Source: Rhodanobacter sp. C01 | GTDB lineage: Bacteria > Pseudomonadota > Gammaproteobacteria > Xanthomonadales > Rhodanobacteraceae | DNA: 64,000 nt | Assembly (NCBI RefSeq): GCF_002001045.1 | Contig: NZ_MUNR01000012.1 | Location: forward strand, 517,044-581,043 | Direction: 5' to 3' | Shown here: positions 22,516-31,755 of the stretch, piece after piece | Numbering within the stretch: the stretch's first letter is position 1 | Layout: each line of letters opens with the position of its first letter | Made by a program: the position numbers and the translations under genes | Notes under the pieces: generated by a model | Database searches by the model: none | What the model was told of the DNA's origin: nothing | The model's input: only the letters and a program-made list of their open reading frames with translations

Positions 22516-24608
22516 GCCATTTCGGCTCCAGCGAGCGCCCGTTGGCCGGCGAGCTGCTGCATTTCCTCGATGATCTGCTGCTGCGACAGCATGCTCAGGT
22601 CGATCACTTCCCTCGCCTGTGCGACGTAATAGGCCAGCTGCTCGTCACTGCGCACGAGCGACTTGTCCAACGCGGCTTCGATGCGCTGCAGGTGATCCAT
22701 CAACAAGCCGTTCGACTCGCCGAACGTCTGTACGGCTGCGCCAAATACCTCGCCCAGGCTCGCCACCTCGACGGCACTCCCGGTGACTTGCGCGGCCATC
22801 GCGCCGAGCTTGCCGGTTTCAGCCTCGATGTGGTCGGTGAACCGCGTGCCGACACGCTCCAGCAGATCCGCCGACGTGGCCACCAGCGCATCGACGGCCA
22901 ACCGTTGCTCGGTGGACGCGTGGTTCACGGCATCGAGCAAGGTATCGAGCGTGACCATCAGGCGACTACGCTCCTCCAGCATGGCGGTATCGCGGACCAT
23001 GCTGTCGGAGAGTTTCTGGCGTAGCTCGGCGACGACTTCGGCCGCCGCCTTGGGCGCTTCGGACGCGGCTTCCACAAGCCGGGAAATCTCGGCGATCGTG
23101 TCGCTGGCGTGTGCCTGTGTCTGTGCCGAGATATCGTGCGCAGTCCTCGCGAGGGTGTCGCAGATCTCCTGCTGCCGGCTCGCTGCGTACTCGCCCGCCT
23201 GCTCCCAGTGCTTGCTCAATGCAGCGCTCATCGAACTGAACGAATCTGTCCAGGTCGTCAAGCGTTCCTGGTCCCGCGATTCCAGCACCGCCTGCAAGCC
23301 CGCATGCGACTGGTGCACGCTGCGAACCAGCGACGTGGCATGCTCCTCGAACGTCGCCACAGCCATGGTCAACGCTTGCTGATTGCGTGCCGCCAGTTCC
23401 TCGTTGACGGCTTCTTGCTTTGACAGCGCGTTGTTCCACGCGCTCACCGCGTTGCCCGCCGTGGCGTCGAGGCGTGCAGCGACGCCTTCCAATAGACCCG
23501 CCGAGCGTTGCTCGAAGGTTTCGGTAAATCGCTGCAGTGAGCTGCGCATATCTTGAACAAGCGCCTCGTTCGAGCGCTGCTGCTCCGCCAGTGCATCGTT
23601 CCAGATCGTCGCCATGGTCGTGGTGGTCGCCTCAAGGCCGGTCGACAGCCCCTCCAGCTGACGCTGCACAGCGTGCGTGACTGTGTCGTGCAGCGATGCC
23701 GTTTCACGGGCGAGACCGGCCATCGTGGCTTCCACGGCCGGTTGCAGCGCCGCTCCGACAGCAATTGCACTCGTGGCGACGCTCTCCTTCAACGACGCTT
23801 CCACGGAGGAGGCAAGGCGCGCGTAGGTGGCCTCGGTCTTCGCGTCGAAAGTTTCCTGGCTAGCCATCTGCCGCTCGCTGGTGGCCATGCTTTGTTGCTC
23901 TATGGTCGCCATCATCGTTTGCAGACGATCGACCAGGGTAGGCATCCATTCGGTCTGCTGCTGCAGGAGCTTGAACGATTCCTCGCGCTGATGGCTCTGC
24001 GAGTAGATGCGCAACGTCGTCGCGATTTTCACGTCCAGCAACTGCACCGCCTGCAGCCGCTCACGCCGGCATAGCGCAGAAAGCAGCCCGAGCATCGCCG
24101 AGCTGGCCACGCCCGCGATCGAGGTGCCGAACGCAAACCCCAGCCCCTTGACCGGTGCGGCGAGTGATCCGCGGATAGCCTGTAGATCCGTCGCGCTTTC
24201 CAGCGCCATGCCGGTGCCGCGAAGGGTCGCCATCATGCCCAGCAATGTGCCCAGCATGCCCAGCAAGACAAGCAGGCCCACCAGATACGGTGTCAGCGCC
24301 GGTACCGGCAACGCCGCGCGCTCACCCTCGATGCGCAGGCGTGTCGCGTTGCGCAGGCTGGGATGCAGGCGGCCGAACCAGTCACTCAAGCTGACCGGCG
24401 CGGCGGACAAATCCGTCACCGCGCGCGTCAGCGTGAACGTGGCTTCCCGATAGCGGTGCAGCTCAAGACCACCCGCCAGATAGCACGTGCCAATCAACAT
24501 CGTGACGGCTAGCCCCAGCGGGTTCGATCCGACGTAGCCGGCACCGATCGAGCACACCGCAACCAGACCTACGAAAAATACCGTGAGATTAAGCAGATTT
24601 CTGAACAT
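22512..24608 (-). CDS. DUF802 protein: MotA/TolQ-like membrane part with long coiled-coil tail
   Basis: 698 aa. The start at 24608 gives MFRNLLNLTVFF and overlaps the DUF3348 gene by 20 bases. Four membrane segments: about 4-26, 30-50, 105-128 (LVGLLVLLGMLGTLLGMM) and 153-178 (GLGFAFGTSIAGVASS). The last two match the pore helices of MotA/TolQ/ExbB/ZorA, including the small-residue and Thr/Ser pattern. Residues about 200-698 are alpha-helical, Ala/Gln/Glu/Thr-rich and read as a very long coiled coil, projected into the cytoplasm. DUF802 is of unknown function; the stator-like reading is inference from architecture and the neighbour with a MotB-type helix. Confidence 0.85.
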   Translation of the reverse strand: MFRNLLNLTVFFVGLVAVCSIGAGYVGSNPLGLAVTMLIGTCYLAGGLELHRYREATFTLTRAVTDLSAAPVSLSDWFGRLHPSLRNATRLRIEGERAALPVPALTPYLVGLLVLLGMLGTLLGMMATLRGTGMALESATDLQAIRGSLAAPVKGLGFAFGTSIAGVASSAMLGLLSALCRRERLQAVQLLDVKIATTLRIYSQSHQREESFKLLQQQTEWMPTLVDRLQTMMATIEQQSMATSERQMASQETFDAKTEATYARLASSVEASLKESVATSAIAVGAALQPAVEATMAGLARETASLHDTVTHAVQRQLEGLSTGLEATTTTMATIWNDALAEQQRSNEALVQDMRSSLQRFTETFEQRSAGLLEGVAARLDATAGNAVSAWNNALSKQEAVNEELAARNQQALTMAVATFEEHATSLVRSVHQSHAGLQAVLESRDQERLTTWTDSFSSMSAALSKHWEQAGEYAASRQQEICDTLARTAHDISAQTQAHASDTIAEISRLVEAASEAPKAAAEVVAELRQKLSDSMVRDTAMLEERSRLMVTLDTLLDAVNHASTEQRLAVDALVATSADLLERVGTRFTDHIEAETGKLGAMAAQVTGSAVEVASLGEVFGAAVQTFGESNGLLMDHLQRIEAALDKSLVRSDEQLAYYVAQAREVIDLSMLSQQQIIEEMQQLAGQRALAGAEMA

Positions 24609-25362
24609 GACGTTCCAATGAGTTGGTACGAAGCGCTGCGAGCAGCCCCTCGACCGGGTGAAAACGAACGTCCAGTTCGGCGAGCAACACGCTCTGCACG
24701 TCCTTGCGAAACACATCCAGCCATGCCCCAGGCGCTATCGCCGGGGCATCCTCCGATACCTGTGCGTCGGCCAGCGCCTTCTGCTCGGTCTGACGCAATC
24801 GCTCGAAATGTTCCCCGAGTAACGCCGGCACGTGGCCCAATAGAGTCTGCTCACGCGGACTCAGTGCACGCTCCATCACCGCATCCACAGCCGCCAGCCG
24901 CGCCATGTCGGCCGTCGTCTGGGCGAGCATGTCGCGCAGACGACCTCGCAGGCTACCCGTAGCCGCCTGCATCGACCGCTGGATGGCGAGATAGCGCTGA
25001 CGAAACGCCGAGTAATCGACCGCCTCATTCGCGCCCCCTTCCTCGGCTGACGCGTGTTCAGCACCACGCTCCCTTGAGGTGGCGAATGTGCGGTCGCCAG
25101 TAATGGTACTGACCAGCGAGGTACGCACACGGACGCACTCGTTCTCCTCCACGCTGCCAAAGGTCGACATGTCAAAGGCCGCCTCAGAGGGCTTGCCGTC
25201 AAGCGTCGTGGACAACGCAACCGCGTGAGTCCAGTCGAGCCATTGGCCTAGCCGGTCCGACAACGATTGTCTGGATGGGGAAACGTCAACGTCCGTCAGG
25301 CGAGCAAGCAAGCGTATGAACGTCGGGCCTCGGACATTCGTCCGTTGATGAGCTTGCACCAT
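24589..25362 (-). CDS. DUF3348 family protein (first gene of stator-like operon)
   Basis: 257 aa, soluble. The N-terminal part has FIRLLARLTDVDVSPSRQSL and LSDRLGQWLDWTHAVALSTT, typical of DUF3348; the second half is helical (YLAIQRSMQAATGSLRGRL, LLGEHFERLRQTEQKALADA). No catalytic motif is visible. It is the first gene of four overlapping genes and ends inside the start of the DUF802 gene. A cytoplasmic partner or assembly factor of the DUF802 tail is a reasonable guess. Upstream is a 314-bp gap with no gene. Confidence 0.82.
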   Translation of the reverse strand: MVQAHQRTNVRGPTFIRLLARLTDVDVSPSRQSLSDRLGQWLDWTHAVALSTTLDGKPSEAAFDMSTFGSVEENECVRVRTSLVSTITGDRTFATSRERGAEHASAEEGGANEAVDYSAFRQRYLAIQRSMQAATGSLRGRLRDMLAQTTADMARLAAVDAVMERALSPREQTLLGHVPALLGEHFERLRQTEQKALADAQVSEDAPAIAPGAWLDVFRKDVQSVLLAELDVRFHPVEGLLAALRTNSLERHVQKSA

Positions 25363-25676
25363 ATTTCTGGCTGAAAAATCGCCATTTTACACGCTAAGCG
25401 GGCGATGACGGCTGCCTGTCGATTGGCCTGCAAGCAGCCGAGGCGGCCAGCCAGCATAAGGGCGGCGTCCGATTTCGACTGCGGCCACCGCCCAAAGCTG
25501 CCATTCAAGCCGGAGGTCCAATGTCCGGCTTTGCACTGGCTTGTTAGCCGGGTGTGCGGCAGATAGAGTCCCTTTGGATCAGCCGGTTAGACGGGTCGTT
25601 CAGCGACGTGGAAAAGATGTAAAACCGGACGTCGACATCTGTCTATTAGGTGGTTAGGCATCACGAAGGAATCACT
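25363..25676. other. 314-bp noncoding gap upstream of the stator-like operon and GFA gene
   Basis: Divergent promoter region. It holds several short inverted repeats (for example GCCGGA 9 bp TCCGGC near 25509-25530) and GTTAGAC and GTTAGGC heptamers near the right end (GTTAGGC at 25653-25659). No convincing open frame, promoter or RNA was recognised. Confidence 0.4.
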
Positions 25677-26159
25677 GTGTCACGTCAGCTATTGAGCCAA
25701 TCATGCGCGTGCAATTGCGGCGAATCGCGATTCGCGGTGAGCGGAATGCCAATCACTCGCCTGCTGTGTCATTGCACGATCTGCCAATCTGTCTACAAGC
25801 AGCCGTTCGCAGATGTCACGGCTTGGTGGGGAGGAGCCATTACCTTGCCAGAACGTCACAACGTTCAATTCAAGAAGTATCGCGCACCGCCAGCACTTCG
25901 CCGAGGAACGTGCGGGTCCTGTGGCATGCCAGTCGTCGGTTTTCTGCGGCTAGCGCCGTTCCTGAAGTTGGCCTTCGTCCCTTCGGCGAACTTCCCCGAC
26001 CAAGCTGCACTGCCGAAGCCCAAAGCGCACATCTTCTATCACCGCCGCCTCACGGACGCCAGCGACAATCTTCCCAAAGTCAGCGGCTACTGGCCAAGTG
26101 AGCTCACCGTCACGAAACTCGTCATGGGCGGCATGTTTGGTGCAACAAGCAACGCCTAA
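25677..26159 (+). CDS. GFA (glutathione-dependent formaldehyde-activating)-family zinc protein
   Basis: 160 aa. GTG at 25677 preceded by GAAGGA; an upstream GTG at 25650 is possible but without an RBS. The zinc ligands of the GFA/CENP-V fold are present in three clusters: SCACNCGESRF, LLCHCTICQS and GTCGSCGMPV. The family name is historical; most members have no shown formaldehyde activity. The stop TAA lies inside GCCTAAC. GC content looks lower than in the neighbouring core genes, suggesting an accessory origin. Confidence 0.85.
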   Translation: MSRQLLSQSCACNCGESRFAVSGMPITRLLCHCTICQSVYKQPFADVTAWWGGAITLPERHNVQFKKYRAPPALRRGTCGSCGMPVVGFLRLAPFLKLAFVPSANFPDQAALPKPKAHIFYHRRLTDASDNLPKVSGYWPSELTVTKLVMGGMFGATSNA

Positions 26160-26213
26160 CTCCAGTGTTGCGTCGCACTCGTGAAGGACTACCACCAGGC
26201 CACAAGGACAACC

Positions 26214-26765
26214 ATGATCGGTGATATTCGTCGACCTCAAGTTTGCGTATTGGGAAGCGCGGAGCCGGGATCCAAGGCATACGATTTGGCTGGAGATGCT
26301 GGGGAACTGCTCGCTCGTTTAGGAATTACCGTGATCAGTGGATGCGGAAGCCCAGCCACTCGCGTCGCGGCGCAACGGGCCCAAGCCGCAGGCGGCATGG
26401 TAGTTAGCATCATCACCAGCGCCGACATGCCTGCACCAGACTGGCCGGCAACTGTGGTGATTCCGTGTGGTATGGGCGATGCGAGAAATCTACTCATGGC
26501 GCTTGCCGGTGACGCATGTATTGTTATCGGAGGTCGTGCCGGCACCATCTCGGAAGTATGTCTTGCCTGGCTGCATCACCGGCCACTTCTCCCTCTCGTG
26601 GGCTGCGGCGGCTGGTCCGATGGAGTGCTCGAGAATCCACCGGACGAAAGGCAGAATTCACCGATCCTGCCCTGGGGATCGGTGGAGGCTCTTGAGAGCC
26701 AACTCGGCACGCTGGGCTTGCTTAAGTCCCATGGAAGTTCGAGGGCGGATCCCGCCACGGCCTAG
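26214..26765 (+). CDS. SLOG/LOG-like nucleotide-binding protein (TIGR00725-type)
   Basis: 183 aa from the ATG at 26214, which follows CAAGGACA. It has the Rossmann-like SLOG fold: VCVLGSAEPGSKAYDLA, ITVISGCGSPATRVAAQRA, and VIGGRAGTISEVCLAW (the family's GG-x-GT-x-x-E motif). Relatives include the LOG cytokinin-riboside phosphohydrolases and the SLOG domains proposed as nucleotide-ligand sensors. A role in nucleotide hydrolysis or sensing is possible. It follows the GFA gene by 54 bp, probably on the same transcript. Confidence 0.8.
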   Translation: MIGDIRRPQVCVLGSAEPGSKAYDLAGDAGELLARLGITVISGCGSPATRVAAQRAQAAGGMVVSIITSADMPAPDWPATVVIPCGMGDARNLLMALAGDACIVIGGRAGTISEVCLAWLHHRPLLPLVGCGGWSDGVLENPPDERQNSPILPWGSVEALESQLGTLGLLKSHGSSRADPATA

Positions 26766-26858
26766 CTGTTCCGCGAAACGGATGAGCATTCGGAAAGCGT
26801 TTCCAACCGGTCGATGCAACCGATTGATGAAATCGTTCGGCCGGCGTTCCGCAGTTTT

Positions 26859-27482
26859 TCAATGCCCGTTGTGCCGTTTGGCCAGCAACGCCGCCACATC
26901 GGTCAGCGATAGTCCGCGTGCCCGCAACACCACCGTGAGATGAAAGATCAGGTCGGCCGACTCACCCAGCAATTCGGCATCGTCCTGGGCTACCGCAGCC
27001 AACGCCGTCTCGACACCTTCTTCGCCGACTTTCTGCGCCATCCGGCGAATCCCACCTTCGAACAGACTAGTGGTGTAACTGCCCTCCGGACGTTCGGCAT
27101 GGCGTTGCGCAACCAGCGCGTCAAGCTCAGCAAGGAAACCGAGTGGCGGCTGCACGGCTTCGCCGAAGCAGCTGGACGTGCCTAGATGGCAGGTCGGTCC
27201 ATGCGGCTCGGCCTGCACCAGCAAGGTGTCGGCGTCGCAGTCGATGCGGATACCCTTCAGTACAAGGACGTGACCGGAACTTTCGCCCTTGGTCCACAGG
27301 CGTTGCTTGCTGCGGCTGTAGAACGTGACCTTGCTGCTGGCCTGCGTCTGCGCCAGCGCGTCGGCATTCATGTAACCGAGCATCAGCACTTCGCCGCTCA
27401 GCCAGTGCTGCACGATGGCCGGCAGCAGGCTGTCGCCCTTGGCCCAGTCGAGGCGACTGAAGTTGGTATTGGAATCGCTCAT
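26859..27482 (-). CDS. hisIE: Bifunctional phosphoribosyl-AMP cyclohydrolase / phosphoribosyl-ATP pyrophosphatase
   Basis: 207 aa; ATG at 27482 preceded by AAGGA (the open frame extends eight codons further). The HisI half (about 1-115) shows LMLGYMNADALAQT, FYSRSKQRLWTKGE, IRIDCDADTLL and GPTCHLGTSSC. The HisE half (about 120-207) shows LFEGGIRRMAQKVGEEGVE and ESADLIFHLTVVLRARG. It carries out histidine steps two and three. It is the last gene of the his operon, 20 bp after hisF. Confidence 0.95.
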   Translation of the reverse strand: MSDSNTNFSRLDWAKGDSLLPAIVQHWLSGEVLMLGYMNADALAQTQASSKVTFYSRSKQRLWTKGESSGHVLVLKGIRIDCDADTLLVQAEPHGPTCHLGTSSCFGEAVQPPLGFLAELDALVAQRHAERPEGSYTTSLFEGGIRRMAQKVGEEGVETALAAVAQDDAELLGESADLIFHLTVVLRARGLSLTDVAALLAKRHNGH

Positions 27483-27502
27483 CGCTGCTTGTCCTTGGAT
27501 GC

Positions 27503-28273
27503 TCACAGGCGAATCGCCACGCCTTGCTCGTGCAGATAATGCTTGAGTGCGGGGATCGCGATTGCGCCGGAGTGAAATACGCTGGCGGCCAGTGCGCCGT
27601 CCACGTCGGCCTCGATGAAGGCATCGCGGAAATGCTTCGGCGCACCGGCACCACCTGAAGCGATCAGCGGCACCTGGCAGATCTCGCGCGCAATCGACAG
27701 CTGTTCCAGATCGTAGCCCTGGCGCATGCCGTCGCTGCCCATGCAGTTGAGCACGATCTCGCCGGCACCGCGTTGCTGTGCTTCGGTCATCCAGTCCAGC
27801 GTCTTGCGCGCCAGTGCCTGTGTCTTGGTTGGATCACCGGTGTATTGACGCACGCGCCATGCGTCATCCGCATCGCGCAGCGAATCGATGCCGACCACCA
27901 CGCATTGCACGCCGAATGCGGCAGCCAGTTCATCGATCAGTGCGGGGCGTTCCAGGGCCGGCGAGTTGACCGAGATCTTGTCGGCGCCGGCATGCAGCAC
28001 CGCGCGCGCCTCGTCCACCGAGCGGATACCGCCAGCGACGCAAAACGGAATGTCGATCACCCGCGCCACCCGCTCGACCCAGCCACGATCCACGCTGCGC
28101 CCTTCCGGGCTGGCGGTGATGTCGTAGAACACAAGCTCGTCGGCCCCCTCGTCGCGGTAACGCAGCGCGAGGTCGACGATCTCGCCCATCACCACGTGAT
28201 CGCGGAAACGCACGCCCTTGACCACCTTGCCGTCGCGCACGTCCAGGCAGGGAATGATGCGGCGACTCAGCAT
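27503..28273 (-). CDS. hisF: Imidazole glycerol phosphate synthase, cyclase subunit
   Basis: 256 aa TIM barrel beginning [20 protein letters not shown], with the catalytic aspartates in PCLDVRDG and VGIDSLRD and the phosphate-binding [11 protein letters not shown] and [12 protein letters not shown]. It uses ammonia delivered by HisH to close the imidazole ring. The start overlaps the hisA stop by seven bases. Normal length. Confidence 0.96.
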   Translation of the reverse strand: MLSRRIIPCLDVRDGKVVKGVRFRDHVVMGEIVDLALRYRDEGADELVFYDITASPEGRSVDRGWVERVARVIDIPFCVAGGIRSVDEARAVLHAGADKISVNSPALERPALIDELAAAFGVQCVVVGIDSLRDADDAWRVRQYTGDPTKTQALARKTLDWMTEAQQRGAGEIVLNCMGSDGMRQGYDLEQLSIAREICQVPLIASGGAGAPKHFRDAFIEADVDGALAASVFHSGAIAIPALKHYLHEQGVAIRL

Positions 28274-28995
28274 GCCAGCGCTTCCTGCACGGTAAAGCGC
28301 CCTTCCAGCAAGGCACGGCCGAGGATCACGCCCTGCGCGCCGGCCTCGCGTGCGGCGCGGATATCGTCCAGCGAACGCACGCCACCAGAGGCTTGCACGG
28401 CCAGCTGCGGCACGGTGTCGGCGAGATGGCGATACAGCTCCAGATTGAATCCCGCCAGCATACCGTCGCGATCGATGTCGGTGCACAGCAGATGGCGCGC
28501 GCCACGCGCGGCGTACCACGGCGCGAGTTCATCCAGCGTGCGCGCCTCGACTTCGGTCCAGCCAGCACTGGGCAAGGCCCAACGACCGTCGATACGCCGT
28601 GTGTCGAGTGCGATGGTCAGCCGCTCGGCGCCGTATTTGGCCAGCCAGCCGGCGACCAGCTCGGGATCGAGGATCGCCACGCTGCCCAACACCACGCGAC
28701 GCACACCTGCATCGAACAGACGCTGGAGATCGGCCTCCTCGCGCACGCCACCACCGGCCTGAATCTGCATGCCGTCCGCAGCGATGGTTTGGATGATCGC
28801 CAGATTGTCGAGGCTGCCGGAACGGGCGCCGTCCAGATCGACCAGATGCAGCCAGCGTGCACCCGCAGCGGCATAGCGCTGCGCCAGCTCGCGCGGGTCG
28901 CTTGCGTAGGTAGTCTGCTGCGCGTAGTCGCCCTGCTTCAGGCGCACTACCTGGCCTGCACGCAAGTCGATCGCTGGGATCACTTCACAGTTCAT
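28267..28995 (-). CDS. hisA: Phosphoribosylformimino-5-aminoimidazole carboxamide ribotide isomerase
   Basis: 242 aa TIM barrel paralogous to His[56 protein letters not shown] and [13 protein letters not shown]. The two catalytic aspartates (in AIDLRAG and TDIDRDG) are present. It opens the ribose ring (Amadori rearrangement) in step four. Start at 28995 overlaps the hisH stop by four bases, so translation is coupled. Confidence 0.96.
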   Translation of the reverse strand: MNCEVIPAIDLRAGQVVRLKQGDYAQQTTYASDPRELAQRYAAAGARWLHLVDLDGARSGSLDNLAIIQTIAADGMQIQAGGGVREEADLQRLFDAGVRRVVLGSVAILDPELVAGWLAKYGAERLTIALDTRRIDGRWALPSAGWTEVEARTLDELAPWYAARGARHLLCTDIDRDGMLAGFNLELYRHLADTVPQLAVQASGGVRSLDDIRAAREAGAQGVILGRALLEGRFTVQEALAC

Positions 28996-29582
28996 AGCTT
29001 GAGGAAATTCCGCAGGAGCTTCGCGCCGACAGCGGCGGAACGCTCGGGGTGAAATTGCATGCCGTGGAAGTTGTCGCACGCGATGACCGCCGAGAACGCC
29101 TCGCCGTAATCGCTGGTAACAAGGCTCCAATCACCCACCGGCACCGCATAGCTGTGCACGAAGTACGCTTGATCGTCATCGCCCAGTCCGGCCAGCAGCG
29201 GATGCGGTTGCTGGGTGCGCAGTTGATTCCAGCCCATGTGTGGCACGCGCAGACCGGGGGCTTCGACGAAGCGGCGCACCGGTGCCGGTATCAGCCCGAG
29301 GCATGCGGTATCGCCCTCCTCCGAATCCGCGCACAACAGCTGCATGCCCAGGCATACGCCGAGCACCGGCTGGGTCAGCGTACGCATCAGTTCGACCAGC
29401 CCCAGTTCACGCAGTCGTGCCATGCCGGGACCGGCCGCACCGACGCCGGGCAGGATCACTTTGTCGGCAGCGCGGATCGCCGCGGCATCCGCGGTCAGCG
29501 CAGCATCCACGCCCAGCCGCTGCAGCGCGTAGCGCACCGAGCCGATATTGGTGCCACCCGCATCGACGAGGACCACGCTCAC
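28992..29582 (-). CDS. hisH: Imidazole glycerol phosphate synthase, glutamine amidotransferase subunit
   Basis: 196 aa class I amidotransferase. Nucleophile C77 in LGVCLGMQLL, with the histidine/glutamate pair in MQFHPERSA. The oxyanion strand is PGVGAAGPGMA. It releases ammonia from glutamine and channels it to HisF. It overlaps hisB by one base and hisA by four. Confidence 0.96.
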   Translation of the reverse strand: MSVVLVDAGGTNIGSVRYALQRLGVDAALTADAAAIRAADKVILPGVGAAGPGMARLRELGLVELMRTLTQPVLGVCLGMQLLCADSEEGDTACLGLIPAPVRRFVEAPGLRVPHMGWNQLRTQQPHPLLAGLGDDDQAYFVHSYAVPVGDWSLVTSDYGEAFSAVIACDNFHGMQFHPERSAAVGAKLLRNFLKL

Positions 29583-30646
29583 TACAGTGTGCCCTTGGTG
29601 CTCGGCAGCTCACTGCCCTCGCGGCGAATCGCCTGGCGCAACGTGCGCGCGACCACCTTGAAGCAGGCTTCGACCATGTGATGCGCGTTGTCGCCCTGCA
29701 CGGCCAGGTGCAGGTTCGCGCCCAGCGTCTCGCATAGCGAACGGAAGAAATGCGGCACCAGTTCGGTCGGCACCTCGCCCACGCGTTCGCGCGGAAAGCT
29801 GCCTTCGAACACGAAGTACGGGCGCCCGGACAGATCCAGGGCCGCGCTGGCCTGTGACTCGTCCATCGGCAAGGTGAAGCCGTAACGACCGATGCCGCGC
29901 TTGTCGCCCAGCGCCTGCTTCAGCGCCTGACCCAACGCCAACGCGCAGTCCTCGATGGTGTGGTGCTCATCGATATGGGTATCGCCGTCGCAGTTCAGCT
30001 CCAGCGCGAAACCGCCGTGCTTGCCAATCTGTTCCAGCATGTGGTCGAAGAAACCCAGCCCGGTGTGCGCCTTCGGCTCGGCCAGCTTGTCCAGATCCAC
30101 GCTGACCGTGATGCGGGTTTCCTTGGTGTTGCGCACCACCGTCGCCGTGCGCGGCGCATCCAGCAGCTGGTGTGCCAGTTCATCCCAACTCACGCCGAGT
30201 GGGCCCACGCGGAGGCCGCGCACGCCGATGTTCGCGGCGAACTGCAAGTCCGTCTCGCGATCACCAACCATCGCCGAGGTCGCCCGGCTCCAACCGTCAT
30301 CGGCTAGGTAATGGCGCAACATGCCGATGCCCGGCTTGCGGGTGTCCTTGCCCTCATGCGCAAAACTGCGGTCGATCAGCACTTCGCGGAAACGCACACC
30401 TTGCGAGGCGAGGATGCGCATCAGCAGCTCGTGCGGTCCGGTGAAATGCGTCTCGGGGAAACTGTCCGTACCGAGGCCATCCTGGTTCGTCACCATCACC
30501 AGCTCGTAGCCTGCGGCGATAAAACGTTGCAGCGCAGCGATCACGCCGGGCAACAGGGCCAGCTTCTCGTAGCTGTCGATCTGCTGGTCGACCGGCTCCT
30601 CGATCAGGCAACCGTCGCGATCGACGAAAAGAATCTTGCGACTCAT
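29582..30646 (-). CDS. hisB: Bifunctional histidinol-phosphatase / imidazoleglycerol-phosphate dehydratase
   Basis: 354 aa fusion. Residues 1-160 are a HAD phosphatase ([35 protein letters not shown]); residues about 168-354 are the dehydratase ([62 protein letters not shown]) with its manganese-binding histidines. The fused form is the gammaproteobacterial type. It catalyses steps six and eight. Overlaps hisC by four bases. Confidence 0.96.
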   Translation of the reverse strand: MSRKILFVDRDGCLIEEPVDQQIDSYEKLALLPGVIAALQRFIAAGYELVMVTNQDGLGTDSFPETHFTGPHELLMRILASQGVRFREVLIDRSFAHEGKDTRKPGIGMLRHYLADDGWSRATSAMVGDRETDLQFAANIGVRGLRVGPLGVSWDELAHQLLDAPRTATVVRNTKETRITVSVDLDKLAEPKAHTGLGFFDHMLEQIGKHGGFALELNCDGDTHIDEHHTIEDCALALGQALKQALGDKRGIGRYGFTLPMDESQASAALDLSGRPYFVFEGSFPRERVGEVPTELVPHFFRSLCETLGANLHLAVQGDNAHHMVEACFKVVARTLRQAIRREGSELPSTKGTL

Positions 30647-31755
30647 GCGTAGTCACCCGATGCCGGTTTGCCGACAAAACCACGGCCGCCGATGGCCGCC
30701 TTTTTCAGCTCGCTCAAGACACGATCGTTTTCATCGGGTGTGCCGATGGTGATGCGCAGCGCGTCACCGAGATTCGGATAGCGGCGTACATCGCGCACCA
30801 CGATGCCAGCGGCGAGCAGCTGTTGATATACCGCAGCCGCATCGACGAAACGCACGGCCAGGAAATTCGCCTGCGACGGCAGCACCTCGCGCACACCAGG
30901 CAGTTGGCGCAACGCTTCCTGCATCCGCACCCGTTGATTGCGCACGATGGCGACGTGATTACGCGCATTCACCTGGCCCCAGCCGGACAACGCGATCAGC
31001 GCAGCTTCCACACACGGCAACGGCAATGGATACGGCGGCATGATCCGTTTGAGCAGTGCGATCACCTCGGCATTCGCCAGCAAGGTTCCTATGCGCGCGC
31101 CAGCCAAGGCCCAGGCCTTCGACAAGGTGCGCAGTACGGCAAGATTGTCGTAGCGGTCGATCAGGTCAGCCACGCTGGCGTCGCCAGCATCCGTGAACTC
31201 CACATAGGCTTCGTCCACCACCAGCAACGCGCGACCGGCCAGCGCCTGCGCGAGCCGCTCGACACTCGCTCGCGGTACCAGCTGGCCGGTGGGATTGTTC
31301 GGGGTGCAGATAAAGATCAGTTTCACCGCCGACGTCACCGCAGCGAGTATCGCGTCCACATCCAGGGCGAAATCGTCCTGCAACGCCACCTCGATCACGC
31401 CGGCATTCTGGATCCGTGCGCATACCGCGTACATGCCGAAGGTCGGCGGCTGGATCAGGATCGCGTCTTCGCCAGCACGACAGAACGCACGCACCAGCAG
31501 ATCGATCGCCTCGTCGCTGCCACGCCCCACCAGCAACTGTTCGCGACGCACGCCGTAGAGCGCGGCCAGCGCGTCGACCAAAGCCGCTGGCTGCGGCTCG
31601 GGATAGCGGTTGCAGCCGAGGCCATCGTCGCCCACCGGCGCCCACGCCGACTCATTCGCGTTGAGGAATACCTGGCCACCGCTGGCCTCCATGCGCGCCG
31701 AGGAATACGGCTGCATCGCGCGGATTTCCGGCCGTGCGAGATCGAGTACGCTCAT
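30643..31755 (-). CDS. hisC: Histidinol-phosphate aminotransferase
   Basis: 370 aa fold-type I PLP enzyme. Landmarks: [61 protein letters not shown] and the PLP lysine in [15 protein letters not shown]. It transaminates imidazole-acetol phosphate in step seven. The start at 31755 overlaps hisD by four bases; the frame extends upstream but only as a shadow of hisD. Confidence 0.96.
   Translation of the reverse strand: MSVLDLARPEIRAMQPYSSARMEASGGQVFLNANESAWAPVGDDGLGCNRYPEPQPAALVDALAALYGVRREQLLVGRGSDEAIDLLVRAFCRAGEDAILIQPPTFGMYAVCARIQNAGVIEVALQDDFALDVDAILAAVTSAVKLIFICTPNNPTGQLVPRASVERLAQALAGRALLVVDEAYVEFTDAGDASVADLIDRYDNLAVLRTLSKAWALAGARIGTLLANAEVIALLKRIMPPYPLPLPCVEAALIALSGWGQVNARNHVAIVRNQRVRMQEALRQLPGVREVLPSQANFLAVRFVDAAAVYQQLLAAGIVVRDVRRYPNLGDALRITIGTPDENDRVLSELKKAAIGGRGFVGKPASGDYA

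Noticed and set aside
21204..25362. Complete Zorya defence system
   Set aside because: ZorC/ZorD/ZorE-type effectors (EH-signature protein, helicase, nuclease) are not present; only the ZorAB-like pair and two DUF proteins are.
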